64,000 nucleotides of DNA from Elgaria multicarinata webbii (Eukaryota; Chordata; Lepidosauria; Squamata; Anguidae). The notes under the pieces are model-generated. The model was not told the origin of the DNA and made no database searches. It worked only from the letters and a program-made list of their open reading frames with translations. The stretch is from the NCBI RefSeq assembly GCF_023053635.1, contig NC_086173.1, forward strand, positions 142,695,197 to 142,759,196. The letters are read 5' to 3'. Shown one piece after another: positions 24,738 through 36,300 of the stretch. Each line of letters opens with the position of its first letter. Within the stretch, counting starts at the first letter, position 1. Both the position numbers and the translations under genes were made by a program.

Positions 24738-26915
24738 CTATGGCAAAATCCCCAAAGCAGTTTGACAATCCTGAGTTAGGGAAAACTGCAGGTTTGGGCT
24801 GACGCTGTCACTGCTGAGATTGGAATGCTTTTGGTTTGGCCTTGAAACTCTGACTTTGAAAAATTGTGTCCCTTAGGAAACCCCTCCACATTTAATTCAT
24901 AGCACGTTAATTTATCTATCATGTTGTTCACTAGGAAATTCCTTGATCTTGATGCCAGTATTGAAAATTAATTTTGGCTGCTAAATCCTGATGAACAAAT
25001 GGAATCTCCCTCCTCCTCTTATTCTATGTGTGTTTTGTCCTGTTTCTTCCCGATGCCTTGAGATGTCTGAATTAGAGGAAGCTGCTTTTAAGGTGGCCGC
25101 CTCCTTGCTAGTGTATTCCAACTAGGTGCCTTTGTTGCTGTCTAAAGGCTGCTAAATGGTAAAGAATTTTCCATGCTGCAAGAAGTTACCCACCCCTTCC
25201 TACTTCGAAGGTCTCATTGAGGAAGAGCTTGTGTTAGTGTGGAATGTTGATTATTGTATATTGAATCAGTTCTGTCTGCAGCAAGTGAACTTCATTCTAA
25301 GGAATGAGTAGTAACCATGCATGCCTTTTTATTGGGGTCCCAGACTATTGCCTTAGAGGCCTGGACAAACTGTGGCTCACCAAGCCAAACACAGCTCACC
25401 AGCCATGTCTTGTGACCCGGCAATGGCATCCGTGCCACCCCATTTTTTGGAGTCCTGGGTGGATGACAAAACAAGAGGTTTATCGAGATTTTGATGGCTT
25501 ATATTCAGCTTGGTGAGGTCACAAGCTGAGCAGGTCTGCCTTAGTATTAGCAGTGAGCTTTATAATTGGGTGACATTAACAAGGCTGATTACGACTGCAC
25601 AGCCCTACCAGGTGTCAACCATCATTAACAGAGAAAAAAAAACCAGCCATCCAATCCTCTGTGTTTCATTGATTTTAGTGCAAGTTATTTTCATGAAGTA
25701 TGCTTAGGATTTGAGCTTTACTGCAGTCCTGAAAAGGTCTTTGGGGACGGGGAGACGACTGAAGTAGCTGCTCTTCTGTTAGGATACTGTGAGGATTAAG
25801 TGACCTGTTCCTTGAATGTTCTTGTTTTTCCAGGTGTGCTCTTAGTTCAGGAAATGTTACCACTTACCAGATAGTTTATTAGCCAATTTAAAGTCCTTAG
25901 AGGTCCTCTTTAAGAGCTGATTAATAACAGGAACCTAGATTCAGCTCAAAGATTTTAATTCATTCAGTACTTCTGAAATGCAGAGGCTGAATGCAAAATA
26001 AATCCCCTACTTCGTGGTTCACTCTGAACTAGGACTTCACTTTGCAATCTTTTTACACATTTATGAGTATGTGTGTTCTAGAGGGACTGTTTACCTCTTC
26101 CTTGTATTTCTATTTTGCTAGTGAAGACTATTAAAGAATAATGTAGGGGGTTTGTATGGTTTTAAGAAGTCCATCAATTGGATGAAGATATGATGGCACT
26201 TTAAGGTTGCAATCTACAAAAGCAAAGTCCCTGAGCCAGGAATGGGGAGGCACTGTAAGCAATTGCATGGCTTGTGGATTGCCTGGTATCCAGCTCCCAG
26301 GAATGTATGAAGCTTGCTAGGGCTCAACCCTCTGCATTGGAGTGGGGGAGGTGGGATCAGCACAGTGGTTTGCTTTGTGAATCATGTTCTTAATGGCTCC
26401 AAAGGTATATTATATCCAAACCCACAACTTGAACCTCTTGCTAACCTTAGGTAGTTTGAGTGACCTAATGTTGCCTGTTGCATTAATAGGTAATTGGTCT
26501 GCAGTGGGTTTTGTATTTCTGTGTGTTCCCTACATTCCTGTTCCCCAATAAGTTATATTTTCTTATTTAATATTTATTTAATTTATTGTATCTCGTGCAC
26601 AAATGTCAGGCTATCTGTAAATAAAAGGTTGAAACCTATTTGTTGTCCATTCAATTGCTTTGGGCTTTCTGTTCCTCATCTGGTGAGAGACCTATGCTCT
26701 CCACAGATTACCAGTGTCCACTCCTAAAGATTAGGAGTACCTAATTTTCTAAGGGGGCCAACAGCAACAAAACACCTCCGTTTATTAGATTTTTGGTAAC
26801 TAATATTGCTGGTCACAGATGTTAAAGTGTAAGAAAAATCCCCCCCCCCCATCTTATTTGTTTTCTGGATTCCTCTATCAGCATGATTTTGTTCGGATCT
26901 TTTAGAAAATTCTTT

Positions 26916-27543
26916 TTGTTGTTGTTTATTCATTCAGTCGTTTCCGACTCTTTGTGACTTCATGGACCAGCCCACGCCAGAGCTTTCTGTCAGCTGTCGC
27001 CACCCCTAGCTCCCCCAAGGTCAAGTCTGTCACCTCCAGAATATCATCCATCCATCTTGCCCTTGGTCCTTTTGCCTTCCACTTTCCCTAGCATCAGCCT
27101 TCTCCAGGGTATCCTGTCTTCTCATTATGTGGCCAAAGTACTTCAGTTTTGCCTTTACCATTCCCTCAAGTGAGCAGTCTGCCTTTATTTCCTGGAGTAT
27201 GGATTGGTTTGATCTTCTTGCAGTCCAAGGCACTCTCAGAATTTTCCTCCAACACCACAGTTCAAAAGCATCTATCTTCCTTCGCTCAGCTTTCCTTATG
27301 GTCCAGCTCTCGCAGCCATAGGTTACTACAGGGAATACCATTGCTTTAACTATGCGGACCTTTGTTGTCAGTGTGGTGTCTCTGCTCTTAACTATTTTAT
27401 CCAGATTTGTCATTGCTCTCCTCCCAAAAAGTAAATGTCTTCTGATTTCCTGGCTGCAGTCAGCGTCTGCAGTAATCTTTGCGCCCAGCCCTTGCCATTT
27501 TTGTTTGATACCCTGTGATGATACTATTAAAGCACTAAAATAA
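26916..27543 (-). mobile_element. BovB (RTE) LINE fragment with reverse-transcriptase C-terminal region
   Basis: The minus-strand frame reads AMTNLDKIVKSRDTTLTTKV, VVTYGCESWTIRKAERRKID, AFELWCWRKILRVPWTARRS and NQSILQEIKADCSLEG, then [14 protein letters not shown]. This is the carboxy end of the RTE/BovB protein. The 3' terminus at 26916 carries the same ATTCATTCAGTCG tail as the copy at 19.1 kb. It is 5'-truncated, with a small internal deletion near its end. Confidence 0.93.
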
Positions 27544-28239
27544 CAAAAGCTATGATACAACCACATGCAGGATAAGATGTCTGTCATGAAGGATAAGATG
27601 TCTGTCGAATGTTATCTGGTCCCACAATCCAACTTTTGGAGCAAGTGCTCTCTTGGTAAGCCTTGATGTCAGCTGTGACCAAACACTGGGCTAAGGCAAG
27701 CTAAACATAAAAATAAACGTCGTGTTATCCAGGACGCACACTAGCCTCAGCAATTTCCTTAACTCTCAGCTGTAAGGCATATCCATATCATATTCCTCCT
27801 TTCAAAGTTATCTCCCACATTGTATGAGCTGAAAAAAGGGGGAAACCCCCCCCCCACCACCATGTAGCAGCCTGAACAGTCCGCCCCTTCAGGTAGCAAC
27901 ACTTGTGCAGTAGTTCCTGGGAAAGCTTAGGCCCTATTGAGTGGGTACTCAACCAAGCTCTGTGTGCTGTTGTAAGGAAGGTGGGGATCCTGCTCTGCTG
28001 CCTAGAGAGAAAGCACAAATCACCATTTCTGCCTCCTGACCCTCTCGCCTCAGGTGGCACAGAAGAGAAATCTGGGCCCAATCCCTTAAGGTGCAGTGCC
28101 TAGCCCAGGGGTGGGCAACGTGTCTTCCAGGTAGATATTTTGGGCTACAATCCCCATAAACCAATGGTGAAGGATGATGGGGACTGTAAGCCGAAGCAGC
28201 TGGAGGAGGACCACAAATTGGGTGAGGAACCTCGGCCCA

Positions 28240-28749
28240 TGGGCCAAATTTGGCCCACAAGGCCTCCCCCTCCTCCTGCGAAGCCACACCCCCTTCCCAG
28301 AGCTCCACCCTTGAGGGAAGAGAAAGGAGCGGGAGAGCAGCTCCGAGTAAGTTCCAAGGGCCGCTCCCCCTCGTTCACTTCTCCCCAATTAGGGGAACGA
28401 AGGAGGCTCCGCACTGAGCCAGCGACTAGGGGCGCAGGCAGGCAGGGGTTAAACTCTCGGGGCGAGCGCCGCCCTCATCCGCTCGATTTCAGGCTGCCGT
28501 CATGATCGGAGCTGCCAGAGTAGCTGGACAGGGCGGCTGGGCAATCCCGCCGCCCCACTTCGCAGAAGTTCGGGCAGCTCCGAGGCCCCGCTGTGCCTTT
28601 AAGAACACACCTTCCCGCTAACGGAATTTCAGCCCCGGCCAAAACTACCTCAGCAACCGCTGGCCAATGGCATCCCTGCGAAGAACGGGGGCTTAGGAAG
28701 AAGCCTCCTGATTGGCACAGGAGCTGCGTCGGGCGCGCTCGCGTGTGAG
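28240..28749 (+). promoter_or_regulatory. WDR6: WDR6 CpG-rich promoter and noncoding first exon
   Basis: A GC- and CpG-rich stretch in an otherwise AT-leaning region. It contains a CCAAT box at 28664-28668 and an inverted one (ATTGG) at 28711-28715, a spacing suited to NF-Y. A good splice donor (GTGTGAG|gtaagg) at 28749/28750 would end an untranslated first exon joining the coding exon at 30329 or 30396. No TATA box is evident. The exact start site cannot be seen. Confidence 0.6.
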
Positions 28750-29232
28750 GTAAGGCGAGTCGACTTCTTTCTCACCGGGGCCTGAGGGAGGCGGTGGCTG
28801 CTTTGCTTCGCCTTCTTCCCCTCCCCGCCCCCTGGGTCTTCGCTCACTCCCCACTCACCCCCCACCTCGTTAGTCCTAGTAAACTGTGCAGCGCTCCCCC
28901 ACAGCCCACTTCCCCGCCCCCGGTGGGGCCTGTGTTCCGCCGTCCCCGTCCATTTCCACGTGGTGAGAGAAGCCCCTTGCAGGTTCCCTGATGCTTATGT
29001 TAGGATGACAAGAGCCCCAAGTGTGTGGAAGCAGTTTAAACACACGCTCTTTGCCCTGCCACATGAATTGCCTCGGGACGTGTGTTCAAGCCACGCGTGG
29101 CAGCTTTCTACAAACTTGGTGCCCTCTAGGTGTTTTGGACTACAACTCCCAGCATTCCGGAACAGTGGGGCTTCCAGCTACTCCTAAAAGTAGCCTTGCC
29201 CTTTAAAATCAGTGAGAAAACATCTTCACACA

Positions 29233-29358
29233 GCATCATGAATTTAAGTTATTAGAATGTAAGCCTATGCGGCAGGGTCCTGCTATTTATTGTTTTACTC
29301 TGTACAGCACCATGTACATTAATGGTGCTATATAAATAAATAATAATAATAATAATAA
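29233..29358 (+). mobile_element. L2-like LINE 3' end
   Basis: TTAGAATGTAAGCCTATGCG through CAGCACCATGTACATTAATG to a TAAATAAATAATAATAAT tail, the same terminal sequence as the copy at 55.6-56.2 kb. Confidence 0.85.
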
Positions 29359-29609
29359 GATGAAGAAGAGCCATGCTGGACTAAAGCAAAGGCCTATTTT
29401 GTGGAGCATAGAGGTAAACCAGGTGATTAGGCAAAGTCCATAAGCAGGACATAAGTGCACCAGCACCCAATTTGCTTGCTCTAGTGTGTTAAGATCAGTT
29501 TATCATCCCAAAGAGAGCGGCTTAATTTACCAAGCACTTTTCAGTTTAATCTTTTCACAACAGCCTAGTAAAGTTTTGTTGGTTGTTATTCCCATTATAC
29601 AGATTAGGG

Positions 29610-29748
29610 CAGGGGTGGAGAACATGTGGCACTACAGATGTTGTTGGACTCCAGCTCCCATCATCACTGAACACAGACCATGCTGGCTGGGGCTGGTGAG
29701 AGCTGGGAGTCTAATAACATCTAGAGGGCCACATGTTCTTTGCCCTTG
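29610..29748. mobile_element. hAT-like foldback MITE
   Basis: Begins CAGGGGTGGAGAACATGTGG and ends in the inverted form (CCACATGTTCTTTGCCCTTG). The arms carry TTGTTGGACTCCAGCTCCCA. Flanks GATTAGGG and AGTTAGGG form a near 8-bp target duplication. It lies in the first WDR6 intron. Confidence 0.8.
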
Positions 29749-30397
29749 AGTTAGGGTTTAAGGTCAACAGAATCCAACTTGCCCAAAGCCATCCTTTGAG
29801 CCTTTGACTGAGCTAGGTTTTGAACAGGGGATTCTCAAGTTGAGCTCCCAATCAGGGTTACATTTGCTCACCTTAGCCTAGCAGGTAGCATCTCATTTCT
29901 ATGTAGGTGCAGAGGCTAGTGCCTGGTGACACCAGTAATTTAACAAAAGATGGAAGCCCAATACCATTGCTGCTGGACCATGCTGGTTCTACCTGGACTG
30001 GCCCTTCTGTAGTTCTAGATCACAGCCCTCTGGTTTCCTCACCAATTGTTTCTTATTTTCTCCGCTTTTGTGCACATTTACCCATTCTAAAAGGTCTCAA
30101 TGCCTCTCCTAAAGTTTAGTATTTCTGCCCCTGCTCCTTTTGCCTTCAGTCCTGCCCACCACTGGAATGTCCACTCCCCCAGAAGCTCTCTGTAATGGAA
30201 TTCAGTGCTTGAGCTAAAAGAAGTTCTTCACCCTTGCATTATTAGATACTTTCTATTTTCTAAGTCAAAAGGCAGTTTAAATCAGTCTCTACCTGCAGCA
30301 TTGCTTATGGTTTACCCTTCTCCTTCAGATGTCTGCACACCCTAATAAAAGAGGGAGAGAATTGACAGGGTTCCTCACCTCCCATCCACGTGCAGCA

Positions 30398-33300
30398 ATG
30401 GAGACAGAACTGCTGCTGGCTCCTATCACTGCTCTGGAGATTGTGAGAGATCACCTTGTAGCAGGTGGGTATCTTACTAATTCCTAAAATGATGGACCAG
30501 AATCCCCTGTTGAGCTGCCAAACTCTTTTACTAGTGGTACTGGGGAACAATGGCTTAAATCCAACACCATGCAAGCAGATTTCTCTTTCCTTTTTTCCTC
30601 CCTGGAGCTCTCTGCCTGCCATTCAAATCTGCTCTGGAGGATCCCCCCACCAACCCTCCGGAGCAGATTTGGGGCTGCAAGGGGAGAAGGAAATCATTCT
30701 GGCAGCAGTTTCTGTTCTGCCGGTGGACAGCCAGGGTCGGATGCAAACCGTTATGTCAAATGGGCCAAATATCAAGCCATGACCTTGATAACTCAGAAAG
30801 CCAAGCATAAGCCGGTCTTAGGCTTGTCTTAAAGCCACGTTTCTGCCCAGCTGATCAGACAACCAAAACAGGAATTGGGACAAGGGAAACTGACAGAATA
30901 TTACAGGGTCAAGCACCATGGCAAGGGAAAACAAGCAGGAACCCAAAGCTCCTGCAGGCCTGTTGCTTAGGTCTGACACAATTGCTGCCAGGAAAATGTT
31001 ATTGATAGACATTATAGGAAGGGTACCAATTCATCATCGCAAAGCTTCTGGTTTCACTGGGTGTCTTATCAACTTCAGTTGGTAAGTCATCTGTGACCTT
31101 ATTTAGGGAAAGTAGTCCTGGTCTCAGTTATGCTTAGTAGTTACATCTAGATTGGGCTACTATGTGTCTTTGAAGGAAACTTCAGTGGCTTCATTCTGTA
31201 GCAGCTGAAGTCCTTATTGGGCCTAAGCAGCAGGATAATATTACACACTCCTGTGCCAAATGCATTGCTTGCCAATGCATTTTCAGGCTCAATTGAAAGT
31301 GCTAGTTTTGACCCTAAACAGTTCGGGTCTTGGTTTTTTGTAGGACCACCCACACAGCCCTGCAGGAACCTGCCTATGTGTTAAGATCACAGGCCATGCA
31401 CATTGGCTTGCCACCAAAGTGGGTAAGATTGATGAGTATAAGAGATAAGACCATTGAATTCCCTCCTAAGAGATATACGATTGGCCCCATCAGTAGCTGC
31501 TTTTAAGAGGGTTTGAAAAACTCCTCTATTCTCTCTGGCTTTTAATTTAAAAAAATTATGGTATTCACTGCTGATGGATATTTTGAAATTGTGTTTTATT
31601 GCAGCTGATTTTATTTGAAATTATTTATATTTAATATGATTGTATTCATATGTTTGCTGTATAGTTTTTATGTAAATTAATTAAGTTGCGGGGGACACGA
31701 TTACAAAGGGACGATTCAGGAGAATGATTCCAAGGGCTGTAGTGGTAGTAGAAAGGCTGTATCTGAAGCAGGATCACATCTGGCCTTGATGCAGCCTTCA
31801 TTTTAGGAGAGGACACTGCTCAAAGTGTCTCTGGGCTGGCATGGCGGTTGTGTTGATCATGCTCGTGGGGATGGAAAGAGGGTTTGGCACTTCAATGTTC
31901 TTCCCACATGGTGATTCTGGCCTCTTGTCTTCTTGCAGGTGAAGGGCCTAACATAGCCATCTACACCCTGGAACCTGATGCCACCCAGTCAGTCAGATGC
32001 TGTAAGCAGGTCCTTCAGAACTCTAATGTCCACGGTGTCAAGGAGCAGCGGAACGTGGCTCCAGAAGCTAAAGAATCCACCACGCTGGCTGTATTTGGAG
32101 GCAAAGGCCTTGTGGTTGTAGAGCTCACCTTCCAGGGTGGTGCAGTGAACCTCACTGAGCTCTTTCCTTTCCGTGAACTACATGACTGGATCTGGGACCT
32201 GCAGTGGCTGGAAAGCAGCACTGAGACACCCAGCCGTGTGGCTTTGGCCTTGGGCCACAACTCCGTGGCACTCTATGATTGCCTCGGCCAGAGGGTCCTC
32301 CAAGAAGTGCACTGCCAAGAGAAATGCATCCTCTACTCTGCCCACTTGGTTGGAGCCAGCTGGGACACGTTGGCTCTGGTAGCTGGCACAGTCTTTAACC
32401 AGTTGGTGCTCTGGTGTGTGGCTGACCCAGCAGATGACACAGGCAGGATAAAGCCCCACAGCCGGATCAGTGGGCACAATGGCGTCATCTTCAGCATCTG
32501 CTTCTTGGAGAGCAAAAGCATCTTGGCCTCTGCATCAGATGACAGGAGCATACGGTTGTGGGGCATCAGCGACCTCAGAGCAGCCCCTGATCATGTCCCG
32601 TGCTTGTTGGTATGCTATGGGCACCAGTCCAGGGTCTGGTCAGTCAGGCTGTTGAGTGACCACATCATCAGCATTGGAGAGGATTCGGCTTGCCTCGCGT
32701 GGAACTATCAGGGCGAGATTGTCCACAGCTTCAGAGGACACAAGGGCCGTGGCCTTCGGGCTGTGGCGGTGCATGAGGAGCAGGGCTGGGTATTCACGGG
32801 TGGGGCTGATTCTGGCATTAGACGCTGGCAGCTGAAGGGACACCGTGCCAATGGGAACAGCCTCATGCCGCTGAATTTCCCATCACCTCAGCGAAAAGGA
32901 TCCCCTAGAGCAGTAAAATTGCTGGATGTCAACCATCTCCTCGTCCTGATTGACACTGGGGCTCTCTTCACCTATGACTTGACCTCTAAAGCCTGGACAT
33001 TCATCCTAGAGGATGCGGCCTATCAGTCCTACAGCCTCCTGGCAGTGTCTGAGCTTGCCAGCGGCGGCGTTGTGTGTGCCCTGGGCAATCTGTCGGGACA
33101 GGTCAAAGTATTTCTTCTCCGTGACCCCGCACAAAGCAAGGAGCTCAGATTGTGTGAGGGGAAGGTGCACAGCTTGAGTTGGTCCGCCTTTCCAGGGCAG
33201 GAGCCCAGCACATGCAGTCTCTTCGCTTCTGGCTCAGCCGGCACTCTGCTGTGGCTGGAGGTCTCTTGCCGCCCACTTGAGGGAGTGACTGTGGTGGTAA

Positions 33301-36300
33301 AGCAGCGTTTCCTCCTGCCCCTCTCCAAGCAGCGATGGCACACCTGCACTGCCTTCCTGCCTCAGGGTGAGTTTCTGGTTTGTGGGGACCGCAGGGGCTC
33401 CCTGATGCTGTTTGCATGCGGGTCAACTTCTAAGCTGGAGAAGGCAGCCCAGGGAGGAGCATTCGGCTGCTCTGGTTCAGAGGCGATCTGCGCGTCGCCT
33501 GGGCTCGCCGTTCCCATCGGAGGGGAAGAGCCCCATGCAGACGGCCCCGTCTCTCTGCTCTTCGGGCTTCATGGGAAGCTTGGCGTGACTTCTGTGACCT
33601 GCCACGGCAACTTCATCTACAGCACGGGCCGGGATGGCTGCTACCGCCAGCTCCAGGCGCAAGGCCGGCAGCTCCGGGCGCTGAGGAAGCAGAAACCGTT
33701 TAAGGGTCTGGAGTGGCTGGAAGAGCTCCGCTTCGGCCCGGATGGGAGCATGTGGGTCCTGGGCTTCCACGCCGCCCACTTTGTGCTCCGGAGCGCCAAC
33801 AACAACGAGACCCTGCTCTTCATCCCCTGCGGCGGGGGCCACCGCTCCTGGAGCTACACCTGCCATCTCTCCACAGAGGCCTTTGCTTACGTCAAATCTG
33901 GGGACGTTGTGGTGTACCAAAGTAGAGATGCACCCAGCGGACAGTGTGTTCTCAAAGGGTCTTTGCACGGACGGGAGCTGACATGCATGTGCCACATTGG
34001 AACTTTGAGGACAGCCGGGCAGGAGCTGGTGAGCATCCTTGCCACAGGAAGTGAGGACAACGTGGTGAACATCCTGGCCCTCGGGGCGAAGTCTCGCTCG
34101 GTGACCCAGCTAACGGCTATTGGCGACCATATCTCAAGCGTGAGAGCTCTAGCCGTGGCCGAGGACAGTGCTGCTCAGCCAAGGACGGGAAGCTTCTCCG
34201 CCATGCTTTTCTCAGCTGGGGGCCGGGCCCAGATTGAGTGTCACCGATTACTGCTGGGCCCTAACCACGGTCCTAGCAGCAGCAACGTCGTCTGTCAGCT
34301 GGTGCATGTGGCGTCCCATCGCCTAGATGAGCAGTGGGACCGCATGAAGAATAAGCACAAGGTCATCAAGATGGACCCAGAGACCAGGTAGCAGCAGTGG
34401 CCTTTCCCAGTAGCTGGTTACCTTGGGCAGGGTCATGGGTAGGAAGAAAAGACAACCTGCACTGGGGATATGATTGATGCCCATATAGAGAACGTGAAAC
34501 CTGAGCCCTCTGTAGCTTCAGGGATAGGCTGAAGAACTACCAAATTACACACATTTGTGTACAGAAACATTTGCTTCCAGTTGATCTCAAAAATAATTCC
34601 CCTGGCCATTCAGTCTCTTTGACATGTTATAAGCCAGGGGGTGGCAGCGGGGGGGGGATTCTTTCAGCCCTGGGGGCCAAATTCCAATGCGCCCCCCGGG
34701 CCTGAGATTCCCCACCCCTGTTATAATCATTCCCCTAAATGGTACAATTAGTTTATTGCTTAGGTTGTGCATGTGTGTTGTTGCAGGGCTTGGGAGGCTC
34801 TTCAGTCTAGTTTGGTTAACAGCACTTCACGTGTATCTGGAATTCTGCATGAAAAAGACATTTGGCAACTAGAATTGTTCACAGGATTCTGCAAATTTGG
34901 GGATGGGGGAAAGGCTGCAGAACGTAATTGGGTTTTTTACATATATACATGGACTTGTGCTGAAAAGGAAATATGGGGAGACTGGGCATTAAGGAGAGCA
35001 CTGCAGCGTAACAAATCACAGAGCAATGCTGAGAAACTTGGGGGACACACCATTGATTTGGGTTCTGATTTCTTAGCAGATAATCCCCTGAATATTTTAA
35101 AAGATTTTTTTCTCTATCTGTAAGTAGGATGTCTAGAAGCATGCACTTCCTTAAAAACAAAAACCGAAGCAGTGATATTTAGCGCAGGGTCGTGTGTGTG
35201 CATTCCACGATTCTTCAACAGCACCACCCAAGGTTACAAATTGGCACCAACCACTAAACTGCATCCTGAACATCTCAGCGGCCGTGTTTCTGGCACTTAA
35301 GGCTGCAGTACTCTGCACCTTTATCTAGAACTCTTCTGTGCGGCTGTGAAGAGAAGTTGGAAAGGTGTACACGCAAGGCCTTGTGGCGTCTCAGAAGCCA
35401 GAACGGGGGGAGCTGAACAGCGGATTTCTAGAAAAGATGGGAATGTCTGCTGAGTCTGTAGAAGTCCATCACTGTATAGCGGCAGCATGTCGCCTTCAGG
35501 CTTGTTTAGGGAAGCCTTTCATTGCTCTGGAAGCTGCCTCTAGATGGAGAGTCCCAGAGAGGGTGACTGTCCTCCCCTGTGTTCCAGGTATATGTCTATT
35601 GTGGTGCTGGCTGGTCCAGAGGATGCAGAGCTGCCGAGTCCCTTCCTCTTTCTAGCTGCTGCTTGCAGTGATGGATCTGTCCGGTAAGAAGGTATCGTGG
35701 GCTCTTCTTGTTAGGGCCCCCAATGATTGGAATGGGCTCGCCTGCCTGCTAGGCAAAAATGCAGAGATGGTGGAGAAGATAGAAGGAAGAGGGAGAAGAG
35801 GAACGGAAAGTGGACTGGCGGGGACGGTCAGTGTGGCGTAGTGGTTAGAGTGTTGGACTGGGAGTCAGGAGATCTGGGTTCTAATCCCCACTCGGCCATG
35901 GAAGCTCACTGAGTGACTTTGGGCCAGTCACAGACTCCCAGCCCAACCTACCTCACAGGGTTGTTGTTGTGAAGATAAAGTGGAGGGGAGGAAGATTATG
36001 TATGCCGCCTTGGGTTCCTTAAGGAGGAAAAAAAGGCGGGATATAAATGCAATAAAATAAATTAAAAAATTCCCCACTGCAGCCCTTCCTCCAAACTGGA
36101 GCAGGGAAAGCGAACAGCATGAAGCCAGAATGGAGCTGTAGCCCTGGGTACCCATGCGGAGGACATGTCTCTCTTTAAAGGCTCTCTTTAGCCTCCTTCC
36201 CTTTACTGACTATCTGCTTGCATGTCTGTATAGGCTCTTCCTGCTGCTTGAACATGCTCAGAAGCTGCGGCTTGTGGCAGAGTCTTTTCACCATCAGCGC

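Larger units (their letters stand above)
22439..28240. other. P4HTM 3' UTR and repeat-rich spacer before WDR6
   Basis: No gene is seen. After the presumed 3' UTR come a CR1 piece on the minus strand (23608-24115), an AT-rich TTAAGTATTAACTTAA array (24175-24230), a CR1 end on the plus strand (24535-24737), a BovB fragment (26916-27543), a short 20-bp tandem duplication (27570-27605) and MITE material near 28106. The open frames in this stretch have no conserved character apart from BovB. Confidence 0.7.

Noticed and set aside
31884-31938. N-terminal extension of the large WDR6 open frame upstream of GEGPN
   Set aside because: It is intron read through: a clear acceptor (tcttgcag) at 31938 and a separate upstream exon at 30398-30464 match the WDR6 N-terminus in phase.
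33477-33995. 172-codon minus-strand frame inside WDR6
   Set aside because: Shadow of the large WDR6 exon; no splice context or known domain.
35827-35900. Apparent tRNA gene
   Set aside because: A and B boxes are present but the fold lacks a full acceptor stem and continues into a CORE-SINE body with an L2-like tail.
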